Shown here one piece after another: positions 32,814 to 43,616 of a stretch of 64,000 nt of DNA. Source of the DNA: Peronospora farinosa. Taxonomy: Eukaryota > Oomycota > Peronosporomycetes > Peronosporales > Peronosporaceae. The first letter of the stretch is position 1; the number at the start of each line of letters is the position of its first letter. Where the stretch lies: the NCBI GenBank assembly GCA_947646735.1, contig CANTFK010000164.1, positions 124,001 to 188,000 on the forward strand, in the 5' to 3' direction. The notes below the pieces were generated by a model that worked only from the letters and a program-made list of their open reading frames with translations, did not search any database and was not told where the DNA came from. A program made the translations under genes and the position numbers.

Positions 32814-33891
32814 CAAACATGGAAGAAAGAACATGAGCAAGTTTGAGAAAGGTGACCGTGTATTATTATCGACGGAAGATTTAAGGGATTCTGCGGTCAC
32901 TAATCTGGGCGCGAGTAAACTCGCGCCACGCTTCATCGGTCCATTCAAGGTTCTGAAGGCAATTGGCGACGCATATACACTCGACGTCCCCTCTTCACTG
33001 CGACTCCACCCGACATTCTATGTCGGGCGGCTGAAGGAATATCGTCCGGCTACCCTTCACGGTTTGGCTCCGACGCCGGCTTCAGGGGTTCGTAAGTCGA
33101 ACGACCTTCCCGTCGCGCTCGACGCGCCGATGACATGGGGCGGGGTCTCGATCCCGTCTGAACCTGACCAAGCATCTGGCGCTCCAGAATCTTTATCCGC
33201 TCGAGCAGTTCACGGTTCGACTGCCGGGTCTCACTCGAAGTCTTCTCCGCCTGGGCAGCACGTTCACTGGCAGCCTCAGCCTCCAGCCGAGCATCGGCAG
33301 CTACATTCACGGCCTGATCAACATCGTCCTGAGCAACCAGGACGCCAGCTCTACCACCGCGAGGGCCCTCCTCCGCTTGTTACTGCGGAGGGACAGGTGC
33401 GCTGGATTGTAGACCGCATTGTGGGTCACGAGGACCCTCCACAACCATTACTGCAATCGGCTCATGAGAAGCGTGCGGTTCCATCCGTGCGTAGGTACCG
33501 AGTACGTTGGCTTGGATTCCCTCCCGAGCAGGATACATGGGAACCACGTCCCTCGCTCCTTCGTGACGTTCCAGATGTGGTTCTGTCGTATGAAGCCACG
33601 AAGTCGGACTATTCCAAGGCGGGCGAGCACGCGAACGCTCTCGTGACAAACGAGAGCGGTAAGGAGATTCACGTTGTCGGAAACGGGAACGATGACCAGA
33701 ACGAGAACGATGTCGCGAACGAGAACGACGCCGTGAACGAGAACGTCGCGGTGAATACACATCACGATTGCGAGGCGAGAATCGCGAAGCAGGACGGACA
33801 AGCGAACGTGTCGCTGCCCTGCGCTGATGATCCCGCGGAGATTGACTCCGCTGTCGCGAGTGGTGCTGCCAGCAAGGCGCACCACGAATAA
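32720..33891 (+). CDS. Element C integrase C-terminal region and chromodomain
   Basis: This continues Pol after the frame change. [20 protein letters not shown] and [20 protein letters not shown] form the integrase C-terminal module, with a GPF motif and [13 protein letters not shown] Pro/Gln/His-rich linker follows, then a chromodomain at about 33400-33595 ([37 protein letters not shown]). The tail is Asn/Glu/Asp-rich (repeated NEND) and faces the Arg-Ser repeats of the antisense ORF. The open frame extends back to 32653, overlapping the upstream frame. Confidence 0.85.
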
Positions 33892-34429
33892 CTGCGCTTC
33901 CCCGTTCGCTCAGACTTCGCTCATACTTTGCAATCCAACTTCGTTCGCGATCACTGAGTGGACACTCAGCGATGTGTCGTCGCCATTCGTCATGAGTTGG
34001 GCGTGGAGTCGAGTCACAAGATTGGCATCCTTCATTGACATGGACGAAGCAGAGACGGTCCTCATTCCAAGCTTCCTCACACACTCTTTCGCGTAGCGCG
34101 CCGATGGAGTGATCGGCGCGAAGTTCCTCTCGATTGGCGAGCCATAACTGGAAGCTGCTACCATCCTCGAGCATCCGATTCCAACGTTGGATGAAGGCGC
34201 ACCAAGAACGTTGTAGGGCTTCATGCTCGATTCCATCAAGACCTTTCCCGCGCAGTTTTCGAAATCGGCGGAAGTATTCCCGCATCATGTCCAGTGAGTC
34301 CGGAGCGTGAGCTCCGGACAAGTCGTACAGCGACCAAGGTATGAGCTGCCGCGCCATGATGCTGGTTGATGCACTCCCGCTGACGTTCCTTGGGAGTGCT
34401 GCTGGACTGGGTGTTGGGTCTCCGGACAT
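33380..34429 (-). CDS. Element C antisense ORF: Arg-Ser-rich protein with a Cys/His motif
   Basis: A 349-codon ORF from ATG 34429, only 79 bp from the 3' LTR, opposite the chromodomain and the pol tail. It has a helical N-terminal half (DSLDMMREYFRRFRKL, HEALQRSWCAFIQRWNRML), a possible zinc-binding motif (CQSCDSTPRPTHDEWRRH then C: two Cys, His, Cys spacing), an RS-rich block (about residues 220-285) like SR splicing or RNA-binding proteins, and a Pro/Glu tail. After a TAA at 33382-33380 the same frame stays open to 33050 and encodes a coiled coil ([13 protein letters not shown]). B and D have an equivalent coiled coil in the same place, so the TAA is probably a lesion in a longer gene of about 459 codons. 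No known family recognised. Confidence 0.72.
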   Translation of the reverse strand: MSGDPTPSPAALPRNVSGSASTSIMARQLIPWSLYDLSGAHAPDSLDMMREYFRRFRKLRGKGLDGIEHEALQRSWCAFIQRWNRMLEDGSSFQLWLANREELRADHSIGALRERVCEEAWNEDRLCFVHVNEGCQSCDSTPRPTHDEWRRHIAECPLSDRERSWIAKYERSLSERGSAVIRGAPCWQHHSRQRSQSPRDHQRRAATRSLVRPASRFSPRNRDVYSPRRSRSRRRSRSRHRSRSGHRSRFRQRESPYRSRLSRERSRARPPWNSPTSWLHTTEPHLERHEGARDVVPMYPAREGIQANVLGTYARMEPHASHEPIAVMVVEGPRDPQCGLQSSAPVPPQ

Positions 34430-34508
34430 TGCTTATTCGTTTGTGGGCGAAGGGTTTTCGACAGTTGAGCACTCACGGTTGGTGAGTGCTGTCATGAGAA
34501 GGGGGTGA

Positions 34509-34850
34509 TGTAATGGGCTACATTACACATATAGCATTAACACAAATAAACAATTACATATGTAGGCAGGTGCTGGGCCCGAATAGCGGGCACAGCGTGG
34601 TAATTTATTATTGGTTTATTATTGGGCCTAAAGTCCCCAATATGGACCAATGATAAATCAACCTGAAATTGTGTGGTTCCCGAAAGGCGGGAACACTGTC
34701 GTATTTATTACGACTAAAATCTTCGTAATTAGTACGAATTAAAACCAAAATAAAAATTAGAGTTAAATTTACTTAATACCTAATACTCGGGCTTGAGTCT
34801 TCCTCAAGCGCACGTGTAAGCTAGTGACGGTACGTTCTAGCCCCGTTACA
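34509..34850 (+). repeat. 3' LTR of element C (342 bp)
   Basis: Same length and sequence as the 5' LTR except one base. It is preceded directly by the purine tract and followed by the duplicated target AGCGC (34851-34855). Confidence 0.93.
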
Positions 34851-34855
34851 AGCGC

Positions 34856-34913
34856 TGCTTGAAGGTGTGCCTGCTTCGTATGTGGCAGCTTCTTTGCGAA
34901 GTGCCCATCTACA
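34856..34913 (+). repeat. 3' LTR of B1, second part
   Basis: It continues the LTR broken at 27043: GCTTGAAGGTGTG...GAAGTGCCCATCTACA, matching the final part of the B LTR. Without the element C insertion the LTR is 605 bp, close to the 613-618 bp of B2. Confidence 0.8.
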
Positions 34914-35419
34914 TTAATAATCGTGGTAGCGACGGGACGTGATTAATGGCAAAAATATGGGTAAATCGTTCGCAAAAAATTAGGTCCTTTATGAGCTTGC
35001 GGACGTCCTTTGATCTTAAACAATCTAAGCATTCACCAACATTTCTATTTACGTTCCAGACAATTATCGCCGGTGGGTTGATCCGTTATTAGGCTTGACC
35101 TATTCCTTGATGAACCACCCTCTGAACCTTATGCTAGTATTGTATAAAGTTCTTGCTGAAACAATTCTGTCATCACCAAGCGAACAAAATTTGCACAAAC
35201 TTTAGGATTCGTGGCCTATAGTAGACAGAACGAGCGAAACTCATTTTAATCTTTTGCTTTTTTTAGGCGCGGGTCGGGCGTGAATCTTCGTTTACATCTG
35301 CTTTTACCCTGGCGACGTCCCCATCCAAATATGTTTAAAGTTTAGAAATCAACTTTCTTCATCTTGCGCTTGCCTTATACTACTAGCTAAAAAATCTCCT
35401 CTTGTATAATTTCTGGCTG
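34914..35419. other. Unassigned sequence between B1 and the A2 remnant
   Basis: No coding frame or repeat could be recognised. It may be more decayed A-type or host sequence. Confidence 0.4.
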
Positions 35420-36317
35420 ACAAGGTCTTCCCGTAACTAATTGAGTGATCGCAGCCACTTTGACTACTTCACTAACTTGACTAATAACAGCTCACCCATG
35501 TAAATAAGTCGCTCTTAATCGAAGGCGCCGATCGCACATTTATCTCGCTGAAGAGCTTTACTCGCCAGCCGATCACCTTTCTGGTTCCAGTCTCTCTACA
35601 TATGCACAAATATCATGTCTCGGCCACGATCGAAGTCTCTCCATGGACCAATGACGCAGCAGTTGCAAACCTGGTGCTGTCTAAATTAATCCTTCCACGC
35701 ATTTCTCTGATCACCAAATACATGTAACCGAAAATAATTACACGTCCCCTAGACTGTTCGGCTAGTATATTAGTAATTCTCAATATTACGCTTCGCTAAT
35801 AGTCAGGTAAGTTGCGAAATTTAACGCGGCAGCTACCAACGTCCATACTGGTATTTCCATGTGATCGCGCTTATATCCTCCTCCCTTCTTCTTCTTTCTA
35901 GCTGATCAATCGAAACTGGCAGCCAAAAGGCTTTCACCTACTACAGCCGTGAGTGATGGCATGCTATTGTCTGTCTTGGCAATTTTCGCGGAGCGAACGC
36001 GATCAACACTTTTTCCTTTTCGTTACGAAGAGTCATCTTCGTCGCTAGTGTACTCAGTTTCTTATCTTCGCCATGCTCGCCTTAGTAAATCTATAGAGTT
36101 CAGATCAATAGCAGTGCAGCCCAACTCCCTCATTCCTGTTGAGGTCAATAGGTTGCATTAGCCAATCTAGCGTTAAGTGTCTCTTAAGAGCTGTAATATT
36201 ACGAGAGATCCGCATGTTATAGCAAACAACCAGCATCCGGAAAAGGTTTTGTACCTTATCTCGTAGTTGACTTTAATAGGTTTCAACGTGCTACTAGAAA
36301 ATGTGACAAGCCAATAT
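35420..36317 (-). pseudogene. A2: decayed A-type RT/RNase H fragment, first part
   Basis: Sequence is recognisably related to element A 11540-12470 in the same orientation. Matching landmarks include the second RNase H region (AATAATTACACGTCCCCTAG against AATAACGCGTCCCCTAG in A) and the segment ending at GACAAGCCAATAT against ACTGGCCAATATAT in A. Many indels and stops leave no usable frame. Element D begins at 36318. Confidence 0.72.
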
Positions 36318-36945
36318 TGTAACGGGGTTACACGACGGTTGCAACATCATTCCGAAAGTTTACGGTTGAAGTTTCCTTTTATTGCATGTAATGCATTTTT
36401 TTGATACTTCTCTATCGAGAGGTATAAAGTATGAGCGTTAAAGATACGGTATCCGGTAATACCGTATTTTTTTGATTAGGATTCGATAATCGATAACGCC
36501 GTACTAAGTACATCATACACAGATATTTAGACGATACGTCGTCCAATAGCAAAGTCTGCATATTATGGTTACTATTATAGTAATTAATCTAGTGTAGGGT
36601 ACTTAGAGTAGGACTATTCATAAAATCTTAATGCATAAATAAAATCAGTTCTCATTTTGAGTTTAAGATCGCAAGTCGTTCTGACTTGTTCTCTTGTGCA
36701 CTTCGTACGTTGGTTCTCCGAACCAACAAGCTTCTAGCTATTTCTTGCACTCTGTGCGTTGGTTGTCTGAACCTTAAGCTTATTGCGTCTCTCCTAGATC
36801 CTTAGAACAGGGCGACTTTTTAGTCATTTAATTAGTTCCTTAGAACTAAGTGGCTTTTAGCCGTACATTTATTTAGTTCACTAGAACTAAGAGGCTTTCA
36901 GCCTAAAGTTTTCCCCTGACTAAAGAGCTGTGCAGCTCCGCTACA
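36318..36945 (+). repeat. 5' LTR of element D (628 bp)
   Basis: TGTAACGGGG...CCGCTACA. It contains a run of small hairpins: GTTGGTT-CTCCG-AACCAAC (36709-36727), AGTTC-CTTA-GAACT, GGCT-TTT-AGCC, AGTTC-ACTA-GAACT and GGCT-TTC-AGCC. A PBS-like TAGTAGCACTTGAAGTC follows at 36948, with TGG changed to TAG. Confidence 0.9.
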
Positions 36946-37005
36946 CTTAGTAGCACTTGAAGTCAATTTTATACCTGAGTTTATAAAGACTGACCCTCTG
37001 TGAGG

Positions 37006-38037
37006 ATGGAGAATCTAAATCACCTCTCTGAGGTGCAACGACTCGCTTCAGATAGAATATCTGCGTTCGTCGGGATCGATCAAATCGAGGCCCTTTTGGC
37101 CCAAGGCCCGGAGGTTTTAAATGCTCGTCTTGAGGCCTTTATGCGTTATGAAGCAACGATACATGGGCAGGGTCATGACCAGGCAGCGTCAGCTGCGCCT
37201 ACACAGTACATCCCGGTACCTGTGCCCGATGCAGAGCCAAAGGCTCGCCCACTCGTTCAAACGTGAAAACCTTTGAAGGAAAGGAGGGAGAAAATCTTCT
37301 CCTCTGGGTCCGAGAAGTTGAAATGGCAATGGATGCCGCCATGCTTGCATCCGATGAGCAACGAGTTGGCTTGGCCATTTCAAAGCTCGGTGGAAGAGCT
37401 AGAGAGTGAGCTCTAACGAGCGATGTCTCTGTAAATGCCGCATTCCCCACATTGGAAATGCTTAGAAAGCAATTCACTTGTGTGTTTGCACCGTCTAATC
37501 AGGCTTAATGTGTGCGCTCACGCTTCTTAGCTACCCGACAGAGTAAGAAAGAATTGTCGGACTATGTCCAAGAGTTAAGAACTCTCATTGCTGCTATGCA
37601 GCAGGACCCTCTGGCAGAGAAAGTCTAAGTAACAATTTTATTGGAAGGACATCGTACTGGGGACGCCAGGACGGAAGTTTTCCGTTTCCAGCTTTCGACT
37701 TTCGAAGAGGCAGTAAGTATAGCGTTTAACGCTGAGTTCACTTTTAAATCTGCTCACTGTGGTCTACCATGGTATAATTCAAATGGCTCTAACAGGGCGG
37801 ATCCCATGGACCTCAGCCTGGCTCAAGAAGCTGAGCTTCAAGCTGCTGAGCAGAAAGGTAACATCCGTAGATGTTACATGTGCGGAAGCACTAAGCACCT
37901 TCGCCCTAGCTGTTCGTTGCGAGATTAACGTCAGAATCGGCAGAGCCGTAACCCTTCTCCAAAACATTTTTTTGTCTTTTAATTTTTTCATTAGCCAAAA
38001 TTCGAGCACCGCAGGGGAAAACGTCAGCTCCCAGTAG
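37006..38037 (+). pseudogene. D gag
   Basis: Starts MENLNHLSEV at ATG 37006 and runs to a stop at 37264-37266. Sequence in other frames continues the capsid region ([20 protein letters not shown]). Stops follow near 37408, 37506 and 37626. The zinc knuckle CYMCGSTKHLRPSC is at about 37874-37915. A GGGAAAA run (38015-38021) and a degenerate CAGTAGG stem (38032-38055) mark the old frameshift signal. Confidence 0.75.
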
Positions 38038-38158
38038 GCGTGGGGCGCCCTGTTAAGAAAGAACTAAGTTCAGTTAAACCTTTAGGAGGTAAAGGTAAAC
38101 AGGGCTTAGCCTCAGGTGGTTATGTGGATGCTTCCATGAAACAGGATTACAAGTTAGC

Positions 38159-39475
38159 TTGTTGGTTGTGTCGGCAACCGTTAAGGGTTTTGAGAAACCA
38201 TGGTCAATTCTTATTGACTCAGGGGCGTCAGGTAATTATGTCCGACGTCGTTTCCTTGAAGTAAGTCAGCTGTATGCTGAGGCGCTAGAAGCGCAAGATG
38301 GTGACAGTATAACCTTGCGCCTCGCAACAGGTGTACGTGTCACCGTTTATAAAGTTCCGTTGAACTTAGGTGTGAAGTTCTTAGACTTCAATAGCGTTGA
38401 ACGCTGTCTTGTCCTAGATTTGGACTCGAGATATGATCTAATTCTCGGTATGGCCTGAATGGAATGCCATGATCCGTGGATCGATTGGAGATCCAAAACC
38501 TTAGGCGCAACGTGCAATGTTCCTAGCGAAACTTTGGAGAGTCATGAACCCACCTTCGCTAGGAAACAAAAATGCTATTGGCGCGAGCCATTAACTGATT
38601 CAGTTAGTGTGCTGGACATTGGAGTGTCTGAGCTGATAAAATCCGATGCCAACAATAATAGTGTCGAGCAGAGCTCAGTGACACTTAGTGGGTCGGCACG
38701 TACTCCGTTGAGTGATACTCATAGTAATATTGAGACACTGGATGTCGGTAATGACATCGGCTCTTGTATAGAGCAAGTGAAGGTCGATGACCTTGTTAGT
38801 GATATTAGCTGTAAATGCGATTCACTGGAGGTCGGTAATGACATCGGCTCTCGTATAGAGCAAGTGACAGTCGATGACCTTGTTAGTGAAGTCACTAGCA
38901 CTAGTGACCTACTGGATGTCAATAATGACATCAACTCTCGTATAAAGAAAGTGAGGTCGATGACCTTGTTAGTGACGTCACTGGTACTAGTAAGCCACTG
39001 GATGTCAATACCGACATCGGCTCTCGCATAGAGCAGGTTAAGGTCAATGAATCTGTTGACCTTGGGAATGATGATATCCCAAGTACTCTAAAAGGTACGG
39101 TCTCGTCAATGAGACGGCAGCGTCGCCAGATGGCGGCTGCGGGGCGCAAGGCATCTGTTTTATCCCGTAATAATGTCAGTGACCAGTTGTGCACCCTGAT
39201 CAAACGGAGTGACAGGTGATGTAGATGGTGAGGTTGACCTTGAGGCCCTCCCATCATTAAATGCTCTTTTAGAGCTAGGCGAAATGTCTGTGGATGAATT
39301 TCATCAGGCCTTGAAGGCAGGTGCTCTGTCCGATATGGTGGTCATTCGACCTAACCTCGAGCTGAACTCATCCTCGCTTGTCGATGAGACAGTCCTTGAA
39401 GATACCAAAGCGGCACTAAGTGCACGTAGTGGGGCATCTATTCTGAAGGACCCTTCAGATCCCTACTATCCTTAG
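38159..39475 (+). pseudogene. D protease and repetitive linker
   Basis: The protease keeps LIDSGASGNYV and LDSRYDLILGMA, followed by TGA where the relatives have Trp. The linker contains four 87-bp units (38738, 38825, 38912 and 38998) encoding DVGNDIGSRIEQVKVDDLV. The third is 86 bp, which shifts the frame. A short segment at 39209-39475 resembles the pre-RT region of B ([21 protein letters not shown]). Confidence 0.8.
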
Positions 39476-39479
39476 ATAG

Positions 39480-40845
39480 GGAATTCCAGGACGTGGTGTG
39501 CCATGATCCACCGTCGGTTCTACCACCTGATAGGGGCGTACGTCATGAAATTGACTTGGTTCCCGGAACCAAATACTGCGTAACACGGTAGTGGCCTTTA
39601 CCCAAAGAAAAGTGTGACGTCATTGACGAGTTCTTTCGTGCAAAGCACGCAGCGGGTATGATGCGCGAGAGTAAATCTCCGCACTCGACACCCACTTTCT
39701 GTGTTGAGAAACCGAATGGTAAATGGCGTATCGTTCATGCTTATAATAAGCTCAATGCAGCCACTATACTTTGGTAGACGCCAATACCCAGAAAGGATGT
39801 TCTTCAGAACAATATGTTCGGTTGTACCATGTACAGTGCGCTCGACTTAGTCGATGGTTATTACCAATGCTCATGCGAGCTAGCGATATTCCGCTCACTG
39901 CTGTTAGTACTCCAAGCGATATACTTTGAGAGTAATAAATTATTTTTGAAAGGCTGTCGAATGCTCCGGCTACGTTTAACCGTTTGGTGACGCAATTGTT
40001 TCGACCCCATCGAAATTATGCACAGACGTACTTTGATGACATTTTTGTTCATAATCTTGCTGAACATGGGCGGTCGAATATTGAGAACCATATTGTTCAT
40101 TTAAGAGCTGTGCTCGAATGCATGCACGCTAATAAGCTATATGCTAATGCATCTAAGTGCATCTTCGGTGCCGAAGAGATTTCCTATTTAGGGTGCTTCT
40201 TTGGGAAAATAGGCCACAGAGCGGATTCCCGCCAAGGTCAAATCCATAGTCGACTGGCCTATTCCATAGTCTCAGAAGAACTTGCGTAAGTGGCTCAGCC
40301 TTGCCAATTACTTGTATTATTACAGCAAAAATTACGCTGATATGGCTCGTTCATTATCTAACCTCCTTAAGAAGGATGTAGAATGGTGTTGGCATGCCGA
40401 ACACGAAGACGCTTTTCAAGCAATGAAAGCCAGCCTTATTATGCTCCTATTTTGGCTTTGCCTGATCCTGATCGACCGTTTAGCGTCGTCTGTGACGCGT
40501 CAGATTTTGCCATTGGCAGTGCTATGTTACAAAAAGATGATGAAGGCCGTGAGCGTGCAGTCTCTTTTGATCTTGCCAGATAAAAGCTGCAGAAAAGAAC
40601 TATCCAGTTCATGACAAAGAGCTACTTGCGATGAAGTATGCCCTGGTCAAATTCAGAGTTCATCTGCTGGGATCAAAGCCTTTTGTGATCTATACCGATC
40701 ATGCGTCGTTACGCACTGCGACTCAGTCGCCGCATCTCTCGCATAGAATGGCCAGATGGCTGTCATTATTTGCCGAATATAATTTCAGGGTAAAATCTAA
40801 GCCGGGCAAGCAAAGTTCTTTGGCTGATGCGTTGTCACGCTAACC
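39480..40845 (+). pseudogene. D reverse transcriptase and RNase H
   Basis: RT fragments in several frames: a region like [19 protein letters not shown], then FDDIFVH at about 40034-40054, GCFFGKIGHRAD, and the RNase H segments [27 protein letters not shown] and [10 protein letters not shown], ending LADALSR and a stop at 40843. Several stops sit where related copies have CAG (for example near 39588 and 39776). Confidence 0.82.
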
Positions 40846-41079
40846 TGACTATGAGCTTGCTCATGTTACGACGTTGTCGTATTCGATCATTGATCTCATT
40901 TGATCGTCTTATGCTAAAGATGGTCATTGTATTTTGTTACTTTATGCTCTTGGCAGTGATGAGTTTAAACACTCGGACATTACATTGTCGGCACGGTTAA
41001 GTGCGAGCCTCCATCGATATTATATCGATCAGGGGCTGTTTTACTATCGTACAGATGTGGCGGATCCTCCGAGTATTGT

Positions 41080-42640
41080 AATTCCTCATGATGAGGACCT
41101 GTAGTATCGTATCCTCTATGAGGTACATGACACCGCCATCGGTGGTCATTTGGGTCGTGAAAAGACCTATGGAGCAGTATGCCAAAGTTATTGGTGGCAT
41201 ACTTATATAAATGGGTGAGCACGTATGTGCGTACGTGTGAAACGTATCAACGGTTGAAACCCTCGCCCCATTCGGCAGCTCCTCTGGATAGTTTGCCTAT
41301 TCCCACTGGGTGCTGGGAGTCCATTAGTATAGATTTGTGTTTGGCCTACCGAAAAATTCGCATGGCAACGCAGGTATTGTGGTCTTTGTTGACCGTTAAA
41401 GCAAGATGGGTCACTTAGCGGCTGTGCCAGACTCGATCGATGGTAAAGGTACAGCGTAACAGTTTATCGATCGAGTGTTTCACTAACATTGCTTGCCAGT
41501 GGCAATTGTTTCTGATCGTGATCCTCGTTTTACGAGTAAGTTTTGGAAGTCCGTCTTCCAGGTGCTGGGCACCCGTTTGGACATGTCCACAGCGGATCAT
41601 CCGCCAACTGATGGTCAAACCGAACGCGTATATCGCGTTGTTGAAGATATTCTCCGCAGTGCTTGTGCTGAAACGCCTAAGCGTTGAAGCTTAATGCTCC
41701 CTATTGTTTAATTTTCACTCAATAACTCTGTGCACGTCTCTACCGGCTACACTCCGTTCTATGTTAATGGTCTCACACACCCACGCGTTCCGTAAACGCT
41801 ACCACCGAGGTGTTCAGGGCTTGGTGGGGGAGAGGTTGCCGATCGGCTTTTAATGTCAGCCCTAATACTGTCAAGATACAGGTGTACGCGTTTCTTGCAA
41901 CGCGACTAAATGTCTTACGACATGTGCAAGATGCAATGGCTGATAGTCAAGACAAACAAAAAGAATATGCAGATGCTGAAGGCAGAAATTGTATGATTTG
42001 TTATGAGGTCGGAGACCATATTTTACTTAATGCTAAAAACCTACCTACCAATTTAGTATCTGCTGTCTTTAAGACAAAGTTGAGTCCGCGCTTCATCGGA
42101 CCCATTACGGTCGTGGCCAAGAAAGGCTTAGCGTATACGCTTAGTCTGCCTCGCAAATTGCGTACGCACCCCGTGTTCTGTGTTGGCATGCTCAAGCCAT
42201 ATCGGGATCCTTCCCAAGTGAACACTAAGGCGCTCGCGCCGAGCTCATCGGCATTGCCGTGGGACGCATCATCAGCACCAAAAGTCCAAGCTGACCCTCC
42301 ACTCGGGTTAGGCTCTGTTCCAGCGACTCGAGCTGGATTTCATCGACTGCACAGTCCCACGGAGAGACTGCAACTCCTGAAGTAGCTCGGCATGAGCTTG
42401 TGCCGATACACCGGCCTCCTCCGGCTTTGTTCGATGGACAGGGGAACCTTCAGTTCCATGTGGAACGTCTACTGCAGAAACATCGCCGCCATGGTCAAAC
42501 CAGTATCTGGTGAAGTGGAGGGGAAATCCAGAGTCGTGGAACTCATGGGAGTTTGAGGTTCCCCTTCGGCAAGAATGCCCATACGCCATGGACGGTTTTG
42601 AGCGTCGTGCACAGGGCCAACCTGTTAGCGACGACGCTTC
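41080..42640 (+). pseudogene. D integrase and chromodomain
   Basis: Fragments of HHCC ([10 protein letters not shown], then CETYQRLKPS with one Cys changed), the core ([27 protein letters not shown]), the C-terminal module (KLSPRFIGPITVV, HPVFCVGMLKPY) and a chromodomain split by one frame change near 42495 (LQFHVERLLQKHRR, then YLVKWRGNPESWNSWEF). Confidence 0.82.
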
Positions 42641-43505
42641 TCAGCAGTACTGGTGAGGGTAGTTGAGTTAGCGGCCTCGGCCTGTCGTGAACTAGCGGCT
42701 ACAGGTGTAGCCGAAACATTGAGGTGCTGGGTAGCAGACGCATCATGCGTTCGTTTAGACTTTAATTTTCCCCGGGCCTTCAATTTAGCGTAATCGTAAC
42801 GCATTTTCCGTTCGAGACGAACATCTGCCACATCGGCACTTGCCCGTAGGGCCCACATGCTGCTTAAACGTCGCGCATATTGCTCCTAGCGGCTAAAATC
42901 CATGTCTTCTTCTTCCTCGGTTTCCCCCGCGAACAGAAGGATTGGAACACCCTTTATTTGAGGTACTGGTGCACCGCTCACTTGCCTAGGGAGGCGTGCC
43001 AAGTATTGGCTCTGATTGGTGATATGAGGTTCCAGATAGCGTTGTCGAAGGGCCGTTTACGTAGCGACATCCTCGGGTGAAATGGCCTCAGGCCCAATGG
43101 CCCAACCAGAAAGAGAATGTCCAGATGCCTCCTTAAGGCGTTCTTCCACTGTAGGTGGTTTGCACCTATACTGGCGGTGGTCCAAAAGCCTCGCCATATT
43201 CTTTGTCCGGCGTTTAGCGCCTTCCTCTTGATCAATGGTATGCTGCTGCTGCTCGTCGAGTGGGTTAGTAACCGTCGCTTTTGACGATACGTCAGGCGGG
43301 TCACGTAACGCTGTTAGCGCATCTACAGCACCACGTTCAGGGAACGAATTCGGTGCATGACTACTGTCATCTTCACCCGTAAGGGTGGTTAAGGGAGACC
43401 CATCGGGTCCCACAAAGACGGTGTCACTCTCGTAATCAACCGCTTCGTCAAGGTCGCCTTCAATGAGGTCCCGTATATTCTGGACTCATTGCCAGGAGGC
43501 GTCAT
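42308..43505 (-). pseudogene. D antisense ORF remnant
   Basis: A start MTPPGNES at ATG 43505, 111 bp from the 3' LTR. After a frame change the sequence reads acidic (LIEGDLDEAVDYESDTVF, GPDGSPLTTLTGEDDS) and continues to EDVAT at 43057. One stop later it is open again (ALRQRYLEPHITNQSQYLAR, LLFAGETEEEED), then a basic part (DYAKLKARGKLKSKRTH), and a C-terminal helix opposite the chromodomain (AELLQELQSLRGTVQSM, 42589-42308). The design matches the antisense ORFs of B and C: acidic start, central region, basic stretch, coiled coil. Confidence 0.6.
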
Positions 43506-43616
43506 GTTGTGTGCCCTGAATAACCGTAAGGTTTGAACGTTCGCTAAAGCACTACCCCAAAGGGAGAAAAGATTTTAAATGACATTCTATGGGAACGTCA
43601 GTCTGGTGGGAAGGAG

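Larger units (their letters stand above)
27044..34850 (+). mobile_element. Element C: young, nearly intact Ty3/Gypsy element with chromodomain and antisense ORF
   Basis: 7807 bp with two 342-bp LTRs that differ by one base (CTCG versus CCCG before the end) and a perfect 5-bp duplication AGCGC. Order: LTR, PBS, gag, -1 frameshift site, protease-RT-RNase H-integrase-chromodomain, with an antisense gene over the 3' end, a purine tract (GAGAAGGGGGTGA, ending at 34508) and the LTR. Only one pol frame change (about 32715-32735) and one antisense stop (33380-33382) are visible. Confidence 0.93.
5180..34913 (+). mobile_element. Element B1: mosaic Ty3/Gypsy element, host of nested insertions A and C
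   Basis: Once A and C are removed, B1 is 5' LTR (5180-5502 plus 19359-19629), internal region 19630-26496 and 3' LTR (26497-27043 plus 34856-34913). Its internal region up to about 25940 is almost identical to B2, but the last 550 bp and the 3' LTR are clearly diverged from B2 and from its own 5' LTR. The flanks (GATGGAG before 5180, TTAATAAT after 34913) show no target-site duplication. I infer a recombinant between two subfamilies. It is defective (frameshifts and stops listed under its genes). Confidence 0.8.
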
